Positions 32,564-41,923 of a DNA stretch of 55,169 bases are shown here, in pieces. Source of the stretch: Phycisphaerae bacterium (lineage in GTDB: Bacteria > Planctomycetota > Phycisphaerae > UBA1845); NCBI GenBank assembly GCA_030429365.1, contig JAUIEW010000005.1, forward strand, positions 1 through 55,169. The letters are read 5' to 3'. Numbering within the stretch: the stretch's first letter is position 1; every line of letters begins with the position of its first letter. Made by a program: the position numbers and the translations under genes. The notes under the pieces were generated by a model. That model ran no database searches. It worked only from the letters and a program-made list of their open reading frames with translations, and had not been told where the DNA came from.

Positions 32564-33547
32564 TTAATCGAGGATTACAGAGTCCGATTTCCAGTTGTCT
32601 CCGCCCGTGGGCCAAAGTGAACAAAGGTAGCTGGATCTCAAGAATACGCCAAATGCATTCTGCGCCTCAACCCAGGCAAGTACGGTGAATTTCGATGTAT
32701 CAGCACTAAACGTCACGATGACGTCGCTATCGTTAAATCGCGGAAATCGAGCCGTCGACGGGGCTTTCAGCCTTCTCTTGACGAATTCCTGCGACATGAT
32801 GTAAGCATCCAATTTGAGCTTTTCCGCTGCCGCCTCGCGCTGACGGCGTTCACGTTCTTCGGCTGCACGTTGTGCCGCAGCCCTTCGCCGAGCCTCAGCC
32901 GCCTCGCGCTTACGTCGCTCTTTTTCCTCACGCTCTTTTCGCTCGGCAACGAGCCGCGCCTTTTCCTTCTGCCTAATTAGTTGGCCGTCAAATAGTACCC
33001 AACCCTCTTTGAGTTTCTGCTGATATTCCTTTTCGCGTGCCTCGAGTTTTGATCGCGTCATTGCAACCGTGTCGGCAAGCTCCAAGATTTGAACGCTTTC
33101 CAAAGTCGTCACGTCAAGTTCTGTCGATGCAGTTTCCAGGTCGCTTCGCGCGCCTGAAAAATCGTATCTTTCGAATTTCGATTGCGCAGAATTGACTCTG
33201 TTATCGACAAGCGTCGCAAGCCTAGCACTTTCTTCTGCATCCCTGTGATCTGCGGCTTTGTTGAAATAAACTATCGCGGAAATTGCCAAGACAGCAACAC
33301 CAATCATCGCCACCGTCAGCCGAACAATCCAATTCGGCGATGAGCGAGTGAGCATCGGCGCCGAGTCAATGTCAACTTCGGAGTACACAGTATCGTTTAA
33401 AGAACCGTCCGCGCTTTCATGAGTGTCCCCAGGCACTGTTGCAAGCGTCCCGCACAATGGGCAACGGAAACTACGCCCCGCAGCACTTAAAGGAGCGCGG
33501 AGTTGCTTCCCACAAACGGAACAGTCAAAGGAACATGTTTCACTCAT
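32564..33547 (-). CDS. Zinc-ribbon / TM / charged-helix protein with small C-terminal domain
   Basis: CSVCGKQLRAPLSAAGRSFRCPLCGTLATVPG; TM VRLTVAMIGVAVLAISAIVYF; KEREEKERRKREAAEARRRAAAQRAAEERERRQ; SQEFVKRRLKAPSTARFP...VEAQNAFGVFLRSSYLC. Confidence 0.75.
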   Translation of the reverse strand: MSETCSFDCSVCGKQLRAPLSAAGRSFRCPLCGTLATVPGDTHESADGSLNDTVYSEVDIDSAPMLTRSSPNWIVRLTVAMIGVAVLAISAIVYFNKAADHRDAEESARLATLVDNRVNSAQSKFERYDFSGARSDLETASTELDVTTLESVQILELADTVAMTRSKLEAREKEYQQKLKEGWVLFDGQLIRQKEKARLVAERKEREEKERRKREAAEARRRAAAQRAAEERERRQREAAAEKLKLDAYIMSQEFVKRRLKAPSTARFPRFNDSDVIVTFSADTSKFTVLAWVEAQNAFGVFLRSSYLCSLWPTGGDNWKSDSVILD

Positions 33548-33885
33548 TCTAAAGTGTTCGCATTGGGACAGCTGCTACGCAGGGCTGTTGGCAGCAGAAT
33601 TCCAGACCAATCGAATTGTACGCGAGAGTGGCGATCACATTTATTACAGTAAAGTAGCAGTGCACTAAGATAGCAGACGACTCTTGCAATTGCACGCCCG
33701 CACAAGTCGTAGTCGCGCGACGTGCTGATTGTTAGCTGAATGACCGAATAGGTGCCCTCGATGCCAATCAAGTATAAGAAGAAATTCAGTTGCTGTCCGG
33801 CGAAATGGAGATAACTGCGTGGGGAGTGCAATTGCGACCCGTCCCTTGCGCCTGATACCGTGCCCTCATAATAGTGAAGACTTTT

Positions 33886-33917
33886 CTTGGTTCGCCAATG
33901 ACTGCGTGCGAACCAAG
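33886..33917. repeat. Perfect 10-bp inverted repeat with 12-nt loop
   Basis: cttggttcgc-caatgactgcgt-gcgaaccaag. Confidence 0.7.
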
Positions 33918-34097
33918 TGGTTACTCAGATACTTCATCAATCGATCAAAACCTTCGTGCCTAAAGGCGTGTAACTGGCTTCAACTTCAATCCGCTGATCG
34001 TACAGTTCGCGGACTTGGCAGTCAGAAGAGCGGCAAACGGCCAACCGGGCTTGAGTCATGCAATTCAAAGGCCGCAGTTTCTGCGGAATAATGCAAA

Positions 34098-35087
34098 ATG
34101 AAGAGTGCCGCACATTCCAGAGATACGAGCGATCCACTTTCGACCATGATTGAAGCCCTTGGGCTGGAAGTGGCCGCGATCAAGAAATCGGGCGGCTCCA
34201 TATCAATTGAGCTAATGGCTGGCACGTTCGTAGCACTCACCGGCGGGCAGTACCTTTACAAGTTCCCACTGACTGAAGAACTCCAGTTGCGGGACGACAC
34301 GCCGATCCGCATCCAGTTCAGACAGCAGGAAGTCGATGGCACCGTCGTTTCGCCGAAGGATGGCATTCTCGTCGTGGCCTTAGAGGAAGACCTCGGCCCG
34401 ATGCTTGCTCGCGTTCGCCTGTTCGCGGACGACTCTTTCCTTGTGCAGCGACTGAAGGACCGGCTCGGTGAAGTCCAGTCGGGTGAGGCCCAGTTCAATG
34501 CAGCGTCGGCGGATCGCGTAATCGAACAGGGCGAAATTCAGGCGTGCAGCGCCGACATCGCGGATGAGTTACTTCACGGCCAACCTCTGTTAAATGAGGT
34601 GCAAGTCGAGGCGGTTCGACAGTCGCTGGCCAGCAATGCCACGTTCGTATGGGGACCGCCGGGTACCGGCAAGAAGACAGCTCTTGCCCGCATCGTTGAG
34701 GGGCACTACTTCGCGGGCAAGTCGGTCTTGTTGGTCTCGAACTCGAATATCGCAGTAGACACCGCATTGGAGAAGATGGCCGACCGATTGAAATCCGACG
34801 AGGGGTTTCAATCCGGTTCTGTGATTCGCTTTGGCCCCGTCGTCAAGGAAGAGCTTGCTTAGAAGTACGGTGATCAAGTCGTATTGGATAAAGTCGTTGC
34901 CCGCCTATCGAAGAGTATCCAGCAGAAACTCGCGGTGGTCCAGTCCGAGGCAGCCACGGTGGCACGGGATGCCGACCACTTGCGTACTGCGATCGCTCAG
35001 CACCAAGAAGTCGCAACGTTCGCCGAAACGTTGCCCCGTCGGTGCGAACGCGATCGCGCACGCCCCACCGGTTCAATTCCCATTTGA
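34098..35087 (+). pseudogene. Decayed UPF1/AAA_11-like SF1 helicase N-terminal part with in-frame amber stop
   Basis: EVQVEAVRQSLASNATFVWGPPGTGKKTALARIVEGHYFAGKSVLLVSNSNIAVDTALEKMADRL; TAG at 34860-34862, same frame continues KYGDQVVLDKVVARLSKSIQQKL to 35087; no downstream helicase motifs. Confidence 0.75.
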
Positions 35088-35428
35088 GACTAATCAAGAG
35101 GTTCGATCCAGCCGAGGTCGAATAGCACACGGTTTAAGAGGTGAATTGAACGTTGTTCTGATTGCGCGCCCAGACATGTCGACTAAATTGTGGCATGCCA
35201 AGTGATACTTGAAGACAAATGCCTGCTTTATGGTGCAACAGATAATTATCCGAATTCGTCCGCACTTGCGTGCAATATCAAACAGGACACAAGACCACCA
35301 AATACTTGGGAATTACCTGCAATACGGTTCCCCATTGAGCGCTATTGCAACCTTGTTGGAGCGATACGTTTGGGGCGACGAAAAGCCGCTGATAGCTAAG
35401 AAAACGAGCACTCAATGTTACAACCACG

Positions 35429-35456
35429 CCCGGCTGTGGTCGCCACCACAGCCGGG
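35429..35456 (-). terminator. Hairpin directly after the recombinase stop (terminator-like, no U-tract)
   Basis: Perfect 12-bp arms cccggctgtggt-cgcc-accacagccggg. Confidence 0.5.
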
Positions 35457-37490
35457 TCATGTTGTTTCAAATATGTCCGGCCTATCGGTGTGTGGTCGCC
35501 AGCGACCTGGACGAGCGGGCATTCCCTTGACCTTAATATAGGCGTCGTTCAATCCTCGCTCCGCCATTGCCCGCCCGGTTCGAAAAGCCTTGTTTGCAGT
35601 GGTTTCGGGCAACCCCAATCGGTTCCCTGCCTCCCGAATGCTCAGGCCACCAACAACCAGTTCAGCCATTGTCTTCGCATAGCTGATGCGCTTGGGCACC
35701 TTGAAGAGGTCCACCGCCATCGAAAAGGAACTTACGGACGCAATGTTGGTCAGAGAATCGTCACCGGTCCGGTCGTCCAGCAGCTGTTGCCACTCTTGGG
35801 GGAGAAGACGAAGAATGTTCAGGGTGAAATGTGCCCGCAGATGTAACGAGTCGCCATCAAATCGATGATATGGGACCGCACGTAATTTCCCATCGATCAG
35901 CCGTTTTAGGATGGGGGCAGCCTTCGAGTCAAAATCATCCAGAAGTTCACTTTGAATCGTTTGAAGAAGGTGCTGAATTTCTTCATTTGAGGGTTTTGGA
36001 ATTTGTCGTTGATTGCGTTCGACAAGGAAGTCGATTTCCGATTTGTTTTCCTGCAGTTCCTTTTCGCGGCTACGCAGTTGGGCTACCAACTGAGGAATAT
36101 CACCTCCTTTCTCAATCGCCTTTGTGAGGTTCGTGCAATTCCGCTGCAACTCGGTTTCCTTGCTTCGCATCAATGCGATCCGCCGATCAACCTCGGGAAT
36201 TCCTTGCTCAACAAGCTGGATAACCCGGGCACAAAGTGCATCAAAGCAGCCCTCCTGTGCCACCAGCGCCTCGACAATTGATGCCGCGAGATTGCGGTGA
36301 ACCGTTTCCAATTGAAGGACACAGCGGTTCCAACACCGCTCACCATTCTTGCGGTAGATGTTGCTTGGATGACGTGAATTGGCGCAACGATATATGTTCC
36401 CCTGGCGGTACATTTTCGCATCGCAAACGCCACAGAAGAAAAATTCTGAAAGTGCCGTGCGGCTGTTCCGATTCGAGGAGTGTAGCGGATTGCCGTTGCC
36501 TGAACTTGGATTGGTGTTGACGTTGCGTTGATCGATCGCCCGGTTCGCTGCGTCCCACAGGGACTTGGGTAGGTGGGCCAAATGCGGCATATCTCGATAG
36601 AGGATTTCATCGTCAGGTGATGGAACTTGAACGCTCTTGCCGAGCTTATATTTCTTCACGCTCCGACGCTTGCGGTACGCTTCGACGCCGTAATAGATCG
36701 GGTCACGAATCAGCCTGATGACGTTTGCTTCAGTCCATTGGGGTACTCGTGAGCGTGCGCTTTTTGGGAACCCCGACTCCGTAAGGTATTGAGCAATCAC
36801 CCACGGCATGTTGTTGCTCGCGCACGTTTGGAAAGCGTGTTCGATGACTGGTGTCCAACGAGCGTCCTTCTGGTCGCGGAACGGTCCTTTGGCGGGTTCT
36901 CGATCTGTCGGCGGGACGGTGGGAACACGAACGTAACCCGGCTTCACTGCACCCACGGCATAACCATCGCGCCAGAGTCCTTCCATGGCGCGAACGATGC
37001 GCTTCCGCGTTTCGGCATTATCCATTTCCGCTTTCATGGAAGCGAAATGGCTGCCCATGCGCCAACGCTCTTCATCTTCGTTTGTGTCGATGTGGCTGTT
37101 GATGGCAATAACTCGCACACCCGCATCGACGGCCGCTTCGATTAACCCCATCGCCTGCGTGGAGTTTCGATACAGGCGCGAGAGGTCTTCAGCGACGATC
37201 ACATCGCACCCACCCGATTCGATGAGTTCCCAGACCTGGTCAATGCCGGGGCGATGCGCATGTTCACCCGAGAGCGCTTCGTCATTGAGGAGGATAAGCT
37301 CCGCGTCTTCGAGACCCATCGTTTCAAGGTGTTTGCGGCACATGGCAACCTGGTCACCAATTGATCGAGGCGATTGCTGGTCGGTGCTGAACCTAGCGTA
37401 GATGACGATGCGGATACGGCGGCGTGATGATGTCGTTGCGATCGGGCACGCAAGCAAAAGAGGTGGTTTCGCAGGACAGGGTTGGCCCAT
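35457..37490 (-). CDS. Large serine recombinase
   Basis: RIRIVIYARFSTDQQSPRSIGDQVAMCRKHL resolvase domain, recombinase domain, zinc ribbon FFCGVCDAKMYRQGNIYRC, coiled coil. ORF opens at 37691 but ATG at 37490 is nearer the catalytic domain. Confidence 0.88.
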   Translation of the reverse strand: MGQPCPAKPPLLLACPIATTSSRRRIRIVIYARFSTDQQSPRSIGDQVAMCRKHLETMGLEDAELILLNDEALSGEHAHRPGIDQVWELIESGGCDVIVAEDLSRLYRNSTQAMGLIEAAVDAGVRVIAINSHIDTNEDEERWRMGSHFASMKAEMDNAETRKRIVRAMEGLWRDGYAVGAVKPGYVRVPTVPPTDREPAKGPFRDQKDARWTPVIEHAFQTCASNNMPWVIAQYLTESGFPKSARSRVPQWTEANVIRLIRDPIYYGVEAYRKRRSVKKYKLGKSVQVPSPDDEILYRDMPHLAHLPKSLWDAANRAIDQRNVNTNPSSGNGNPLHSSNRNSRTALSEFFFCGVCDAKMYRQGNIYRCANSRHPSNIYRKNGERCWNRCVLQLETVHRNLAASIVEALVAQEGCFDALCARVIQLVEQGIPEVDRRIALMRSKETELQRNCTNLTKAIEKGGDIPQLVAQLRSREKELQENKSEIDFLVERNQRQIPKPSNEEIQHLLQTIQSELLDDFDSKAAPILKRLIDGKLRAVPYHRFDGDSLHLRAHFTLNILRLLPQEWQQLLDDRTGDDSLTNIASVSSFSMAVDLFKVPKRISYAKTMAELVVGGLSIREAGNRLGLPETTANKAFRTGRAMAERGLNDAYIKVKGMPARPGRWRPHTDRPDIFETT

Positions 37491-37682
37491 GGGATTCGAC
37501 GAATCGCTCGGCTGGATACCGATTTCAAAGCCCCACCGCGAAGCCCCATCATGGTGTTGGCCCTGATAGCGCGGCGTTGAACCAAAATAGACCAGAGACA
37601 ATACTGCCAAAAATAACTTGATTGCGGGTGCGTTCATTTCGCAATCCTCCATTGCGTTGGAGGCGCCCGCAGACGGATTGTC

Positions 37683-37703
37683 GTTTGGCACAGTGTGCCA
37701 AAC
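37683..37703. repeat. Perfect 21-bp palindrome upstream of the serine recombinase
   Basis: gtttggcaca-g-tgtgccaaac. Confidence 0.75.
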
Positions 37704-38036
37704 TTCCTGACTATTCGTGAGAATCCTTGACCTTTCCTGACCAACGACATCGAAACATAACGTTCGTCAAGAAAACAGGTTATGCCCCTAATCCGTTGCT
37801 AGTCAATGACTTGCAGAAACCGAGAAACCGAATCCCTCCCTCTCCGTTTTTTTCAATGGGGCGTTTTGTGGTGGCTTGGATTTTCCAGTCACCGCGACAC
37901 GCCCCATTTTCTTTTGGGTCGGGCTGCATTTGGTCAACGACACGATCCGGCACTATCGTCAATTGAAACGTAAGAACTCGGCGGCGTATCGCGTCTTATG
38001 GTTTGGCGACGATGGGCCTTTGGTGGAGACTTGAAG

Positions 38037-38441
38037 ATGGAACGTTCACACCGTGCATTTCTGGATGGCAATTCGCTCGCTGTGGCCGGCGCGTCCAACG
38101 ATCGCGAGAAGTATGGCAATATCGTGCTTCGGCGGTTGGCGGCCAGCGGTCGCGAGGTGATGCCGATCAACCCCAAGGGCGGAACGATCGAAGGATTGGA
38201 AGCGTATGCATCGGTTGCCGATTTACCGTACGTTCCAGAATCGCTTTCGGTGGTGACGCCGCCATCGGTGACCGAGCATGTCATCAAGCAGGCGATTGCG
38301 GCGGGCGTGAAGAACATTTGGGTGCAGCCGGGTGCGGTGCATGAAGGTGCGAGCGCTGAAGCGCGGGCCGCAGGCATCAATGTCATCGACGACGGCGCCT
38401 GCGTGCTGGTAGTGCTGGGTTTGGAACACGTGCCCGACTGA
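38037..38441 (+). CDS. CoA-binding domain protein (YccU-like)
   Basis: GNSLAVAGASNDREKYGNIVLRRLAASGREVMPINPKGGTIEGLEAYASVADLP; ATG at 38037. Confidence 0.88.
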   Translation: MERSHRAFLDGNSLAVAGASNDREKYGNIVLRRLAASGREVMPINPKGGTIEGLEAYASVADLPYVPESLSVVTPPSVTEHVIKQAIAAGVKNIWVQPGAVHEGASAEARAAGINVIDDGACVLVVLGLEHVPD

Positions 38442-38496
38442 TCACGTGCCCCGCCCCCTGGCACAGTAAGTATCGCTTATTCGTGACTTCTCTTGC

Positions 38497-41400
38497 TTAC
38501 GACGCCTGAATCGCTTCGGCGTGTTGCTCCGACGATCGAAGGTACGTGTTGGCGTATTCGCTGACTTCAAACACGACGCTCAAGACGACCGGAACGAGCA
38601 GGAGCGTAAAGACCGTCGAGACCGCCAATCCACCGACGACCACCGCGCCGAGACCTCGATACAGTTCGCTACCCGAGCCGGGCATGAGCACCAGTGGCAA
38701 CATGCCGCCAACGCTCGTCAGCGTACTCATCAGAATCGGGCGCACGCGACTTCGAACGGCTTCTGAAATCGCCGCATTGCGCGACAGGCGTTGCGTTCTC
38801 TCGTCGATCTCGCCGTTAAGCAGGTTCAGCGTCTGGTGGACGATGAGGATTGCGTTGTTGACCACGACGCCGGCCAGGATGACGAAGCCGAGGATCGTCA
38901 ACACGTCCATGTTCTGCACCGGCATGTAGCGGTCGGCCAGCGACCAGTGATGCACGAGCGCCAAGCCGACGAAACCGCCCAACGTCGCGAGCGGAACGGA
39001 GGCCATGATGACCACCGGATAAGTCCAACTCTGAAACAACACCACCATCAACAGGTACACCACGAACAGCGCCAGAAACAGCGAGCTACTCAGTACGCCA
39101 ACGATCGTGCCGTCGCCCAGCAGTGCCTTGCGGATCGCCGCAAGGTTGCCGGCTGTCCCGGCTTGGTTGACGACAACCGACGGATCGATCTTGTTTGCCT
39201 GGCGCAGTTGGCCGACCGTCGCCGCGACTTTTTCGACTGCGGACTGAAGGGCCAACTCGGCTGGCGGGGTAAACTGAAGGGTGACCGCCCGCTGTCTGGA
39301 GACGTGCTTCACGCGAGCGGGTTCGCGGATGTACTGCACGTCAGCCAGTGATTCGAGGTCGACGGTATTTCCTTCCGGCGTGGCGATCGGCGCGTTGAGC
39401 ATCGCTTCGATCGGGTTGGCTTCGATCGCGGATGGCGAAATGATCTTCAAGTCCTTCAGTTCGCTGCCGTATTGGAACTGTCGCGGGAGAATCCAGCCGT
39501 CACCATTGACGGCTACCGCGTAACCCACGTCGCGGCGTGACATGCCGAGGTCGCGCAACCGCTCATCGTTTGGCGTGACGCGCAACTCGGGCGTCGGCAA
39601 CATGAAGTTGGCGGGTTCGGGTCGAACGGTTCCCGGACCGAATTCACCCATCAGCGCGAACATCAGCGACATCGCCGACGCATTCACCTTTTCGAGGTCG
39701 TCGCCAATCATGTCGATCTTGATCGCCGAGCCCGATTGACCACCATTGCGAAACAGAGGGAATTGGAAGGTCAAGCCGATGACGTCGGGCGCAGTTTGCC
39801 CCGCGACGGCGCTATTGAGCAGATCGACCGTGTCGATGATGCGCGAGCTATCCTTCGCAATGCCCGCGTGAAACACCGAACCACCCCACGCCACGAGGAA
39901 GTAATGGTCCAAACCCGGCGGGATGATTTCGCTGCCGTCGGCGAGTTTGATCGGCTGCCTTCGGTCTTCACCCGGCTGCCCGTTGGAGTTGGCGAAGGAC
40001 TCGGCTTTGAATTTCCGTTCGGTGACTTCCCACACCGGTCGAATGTTTTCTTCGAGCCGATCGCCGATCTTGGAAAGCTGCTCAACGTTGTATCCCGGTG
40101 GAGGGATCAGAACGCCGAACACGATGTTGCGGTTTCCGCGCGGCAGGTAGTCCATCGGCGGCATGAGCAACGCGATTCCTGCGATCGTGCCCACCGCAAA
40201 CAACGCGATGGTCGCCAGGCGTCGCGTCCACGATTGGTTGAGCCAACTGATCAACTTGCCAACGTGCGCGGGCAGATCGACGAGTCTCCGAAATCCGTTG
40301 CGAAGCTGCGACCAAAAACCCTGCGGTTTCAAAACCGATTCGCGAGCCGATGCGTCAACCGATTTCGGACGGCGCAGAATCAGAGCTGCCGCCGATGGAA
40401 CAACCGTAATCGAAACGATCATGCTCAATCCGACGGCGGCCATGATTGCCAAGGCGATGTCGCGAAAAAGTTGGCCAGCCGTCTCTTCGATCAACAAGAT
40501 TGGTAGAAACACCATCAGTGTCGTGGCAGTCGAGGCCACAACAGCCCCAGCCACTTCGCGCGTTGCTTCGACGCTGGCGGCACGTACGGACTTGCCCATC
40601 TCCAGGTGTCGGAAGATGTTTTCGATCACGACGATTGCGTTGTCCACCACCATACCGGTTGCAAACGCGATACCCGCAAGTGAAATGATGTTCAGCGATC
40701 GTCCTAGTCCGACCAGGATCGCGAGCGACGCGATGACCGAAATCGGAATGGCAATGGCGATGATGCCGATCGTTCGGAGTGATCTCAAAAACAATAGCAG
40801 CGTGATGACCGCGAGCGTACCGCCCACGTAAATGTTGCTTTGCACCAGCGAGATGGCATCGTTGACGTAGGATGATGCGTCGTACGTCTGGACGAGTTCA
40901 AACTCGCCGTTGATGCCCAGGCGCTTGGCCTCCTGCTCCAAGAGGCCGCCCTTCGAGTTCATCGCGCGAACTTCGTCCTGGATGGCCGACATCGTTTCCA
41001 GCAGGTTGGCACCGTGCGCGAGCTGGAAGTTGATAAATGGCATGAGCACGCCGCGCGCCCGCACCCACTCGGTCATCTCTTTGTAGGTCGGCACGATTTC
41101 GGCGACGTCGCGAAGGTACACAGGACCGGCTGCATCGCGACGAATCACCATTTCGCCAACGCGCTCGGGATCGTGGAATCGGCCAACCGCGCGAACGCGA
41201 ATGTCGCTCTTGCCATCGGGCAGCAGACCGCCGGAGAAATTCTCGTTGGTGACTTCGATGGCGTTGATGAGCGCAGCGTAGGTGATGCCGCGCTGGGCGA
41301 GCGCCGCGGGATCGACGCGAATCTGCACCTCGGCTTCACGCGCGCCGCGAATTCCCACTTCCGACACACCTGGGATGCGTTCGAATCTTGGCTTGACGCG

Positions 41401-41886
41401 GCGGTTGATGAAATCGTAGAGCGTCGTCGCGTCGAAATTCGGATCGGATGAACTGAGTCCGATCCACGCGATGTAGTCGATCGATTCCGGATCGACATCT
41501 TCGATCACCGGCTCATCGACGCCGACCGGATAACCAGGAACCTCGCTGAGTTTCTGATCGACCTCGGCGACGGCTTGGCGGATGTCGGTCCCGGTGCGGA
41601 ATTCAAGGCGAATGCTGCCCGAACCGGCTTGGCTGACACTGGTCATGGAGACCAACCCGGTCAGTTCGCTGAGTCGTTCTTCCTGTTCTTCGATGACGTC
41701 GGATGCGATCTCAGCGGCTGACGCGTTTTCCCAGAACGTCGACACCGAGACGACGACCGAGTCCACGGTGGGGGTCATCTGGATCGGGACGCGTGAGCCA
41801 GCCAGCAGCCCTGCCAGGACGGCGAGAATCACGCCAACCGCGACGGTGATGGGTTGTTTGACGGCTTGTTCGATGAGTCGGTTCAT
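38497..41886 (-). CDS. Efflux RND transporter permease (AcrB-like)
   Basis: 1129 aa; MNRLIEQAVKQPITVAVGVILAVLAGLLAGSRVPIQMTPTVDSVVVSV and repeated RND TM blocks. Confidence 0.92.
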   Translation of the reverse strand: MNRLIEQAVKQPITVAVGVILAVLAGLLAGSRVPIQMTPTVDSVVVSVSTFWENASAAEIASDVIEEQEERLSELTGLVSMTSVSQAGSGSIRLEFRTGTDIRQAVAEVDQKLSEVPGYPVGVDEPVIEDVDPESIDYIAWIGLSSSDPNFDATTLYDFINRRVKPRFERIPGVSEVGIRGAREAEVQIRVDPAALAQRGITYAALINAIEVTNENFSGGLLPDGKSDIRVRAVGRFHDPERVGEMVIRRDAAGPVYLRDVAEIVPTYKEMTEWVRARGVLMPFINFQLAHGANLLETMSAIQDEVRAMNSKGGLLEQEAKRLGINGEFELVQTYDASSYVNDAISLVQSNIYVGGTLAVITLLLFLRSLRTIGIIAIAIPISVIASLAILVGLGRSLNIISLAGIAFATGMVVDNAIVVIENIFRHLEMGKSVRAASVEATREVAGAVVASTATTLMVFLPILLIEETAGQLFRDIALAIMAAVGLSMIVSITVVPSAAALILRRPKSVDASARESVLKPQGFWSQLRNGFRRLVDLPAHVGKLISWLNQSWTRRLATIALFAVGTIAGIALLMPPMDYLPRGNRNIVFGVLIPPPGYNVEQLSKIGDRLEENIRPVWEVTERKFKAESFANSNGQPGEDRRQPIKLADGSEIIPPGLDHYFLVAWGGSVFHAGIAKDSSRIIDTVDLLNSAVAGQTAPDVIGLTFQFPLFRNGGQSGSAIKIDMIGDDLEKVNASAMSLMFALMGEFGPGTVRPEPANFMLPTPELRVTPNDERLRDLGMSRRDVGYAVAVNGDGWILPRQFQYGSELKDLKIISPSAIEANPIEAMLNAPIATPEGNTVDLESLADVQYIREPARVKHVSRQRAVTLQFTPPAELALQSAVEKVAATVGQLRQANKIDPSVVVNQAGTAGNLAAIRKALLGDGTIVGVLSSSLFLALFVVYLLMVVLFQSWTYPVVIMASVPLATLGGFVGLALVHHWSLADRYMPVQNMDVLTILGFVILAGVVVNNAILIVHQTLNLLNGEIDERTQRLSRNAAISEAVRSRVRPILMSTLTSVGGMLPLVLMPGSGSELYRGLGAVVVGGLAVSTVFTLLLVPVVLSVVFEVSEYANTYLRSSEQHAEAIQAS

Positions 41887-41923
41887 GCTTGGGGTCCTCT
41901 CCGACTGTCGGCAACGATATTCG

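Noticed and set aside
33544-34137. Short ORFs 33544..33831(-) and 33937..34137(-)
   Set aside because: No domain, no good start context; the region is better explained as intergenic with an inverted repeat.
34860-34862. TAG in the helicase as possible recoding (readthrough or pyrrolysine)
   Set aside because: The same gene has a damaged Walker A and is truncated downstream, so decay is simpler; no tRNA-Pyl or pyl genes seen.
37491-37691. 67-aa N-terminal extension of the serine recombinase ORF
   Set aside because: GTG start lies inside a 21-bp palindrome and the extension has no resolvase features; later ATG at 37490 preferred.
38791-40831. Plus-strand ORFs 38791..39351, 39736..40506, 40163..40831
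   Set aside because: Antisense to the RND permease; low-complexity translations without domains.
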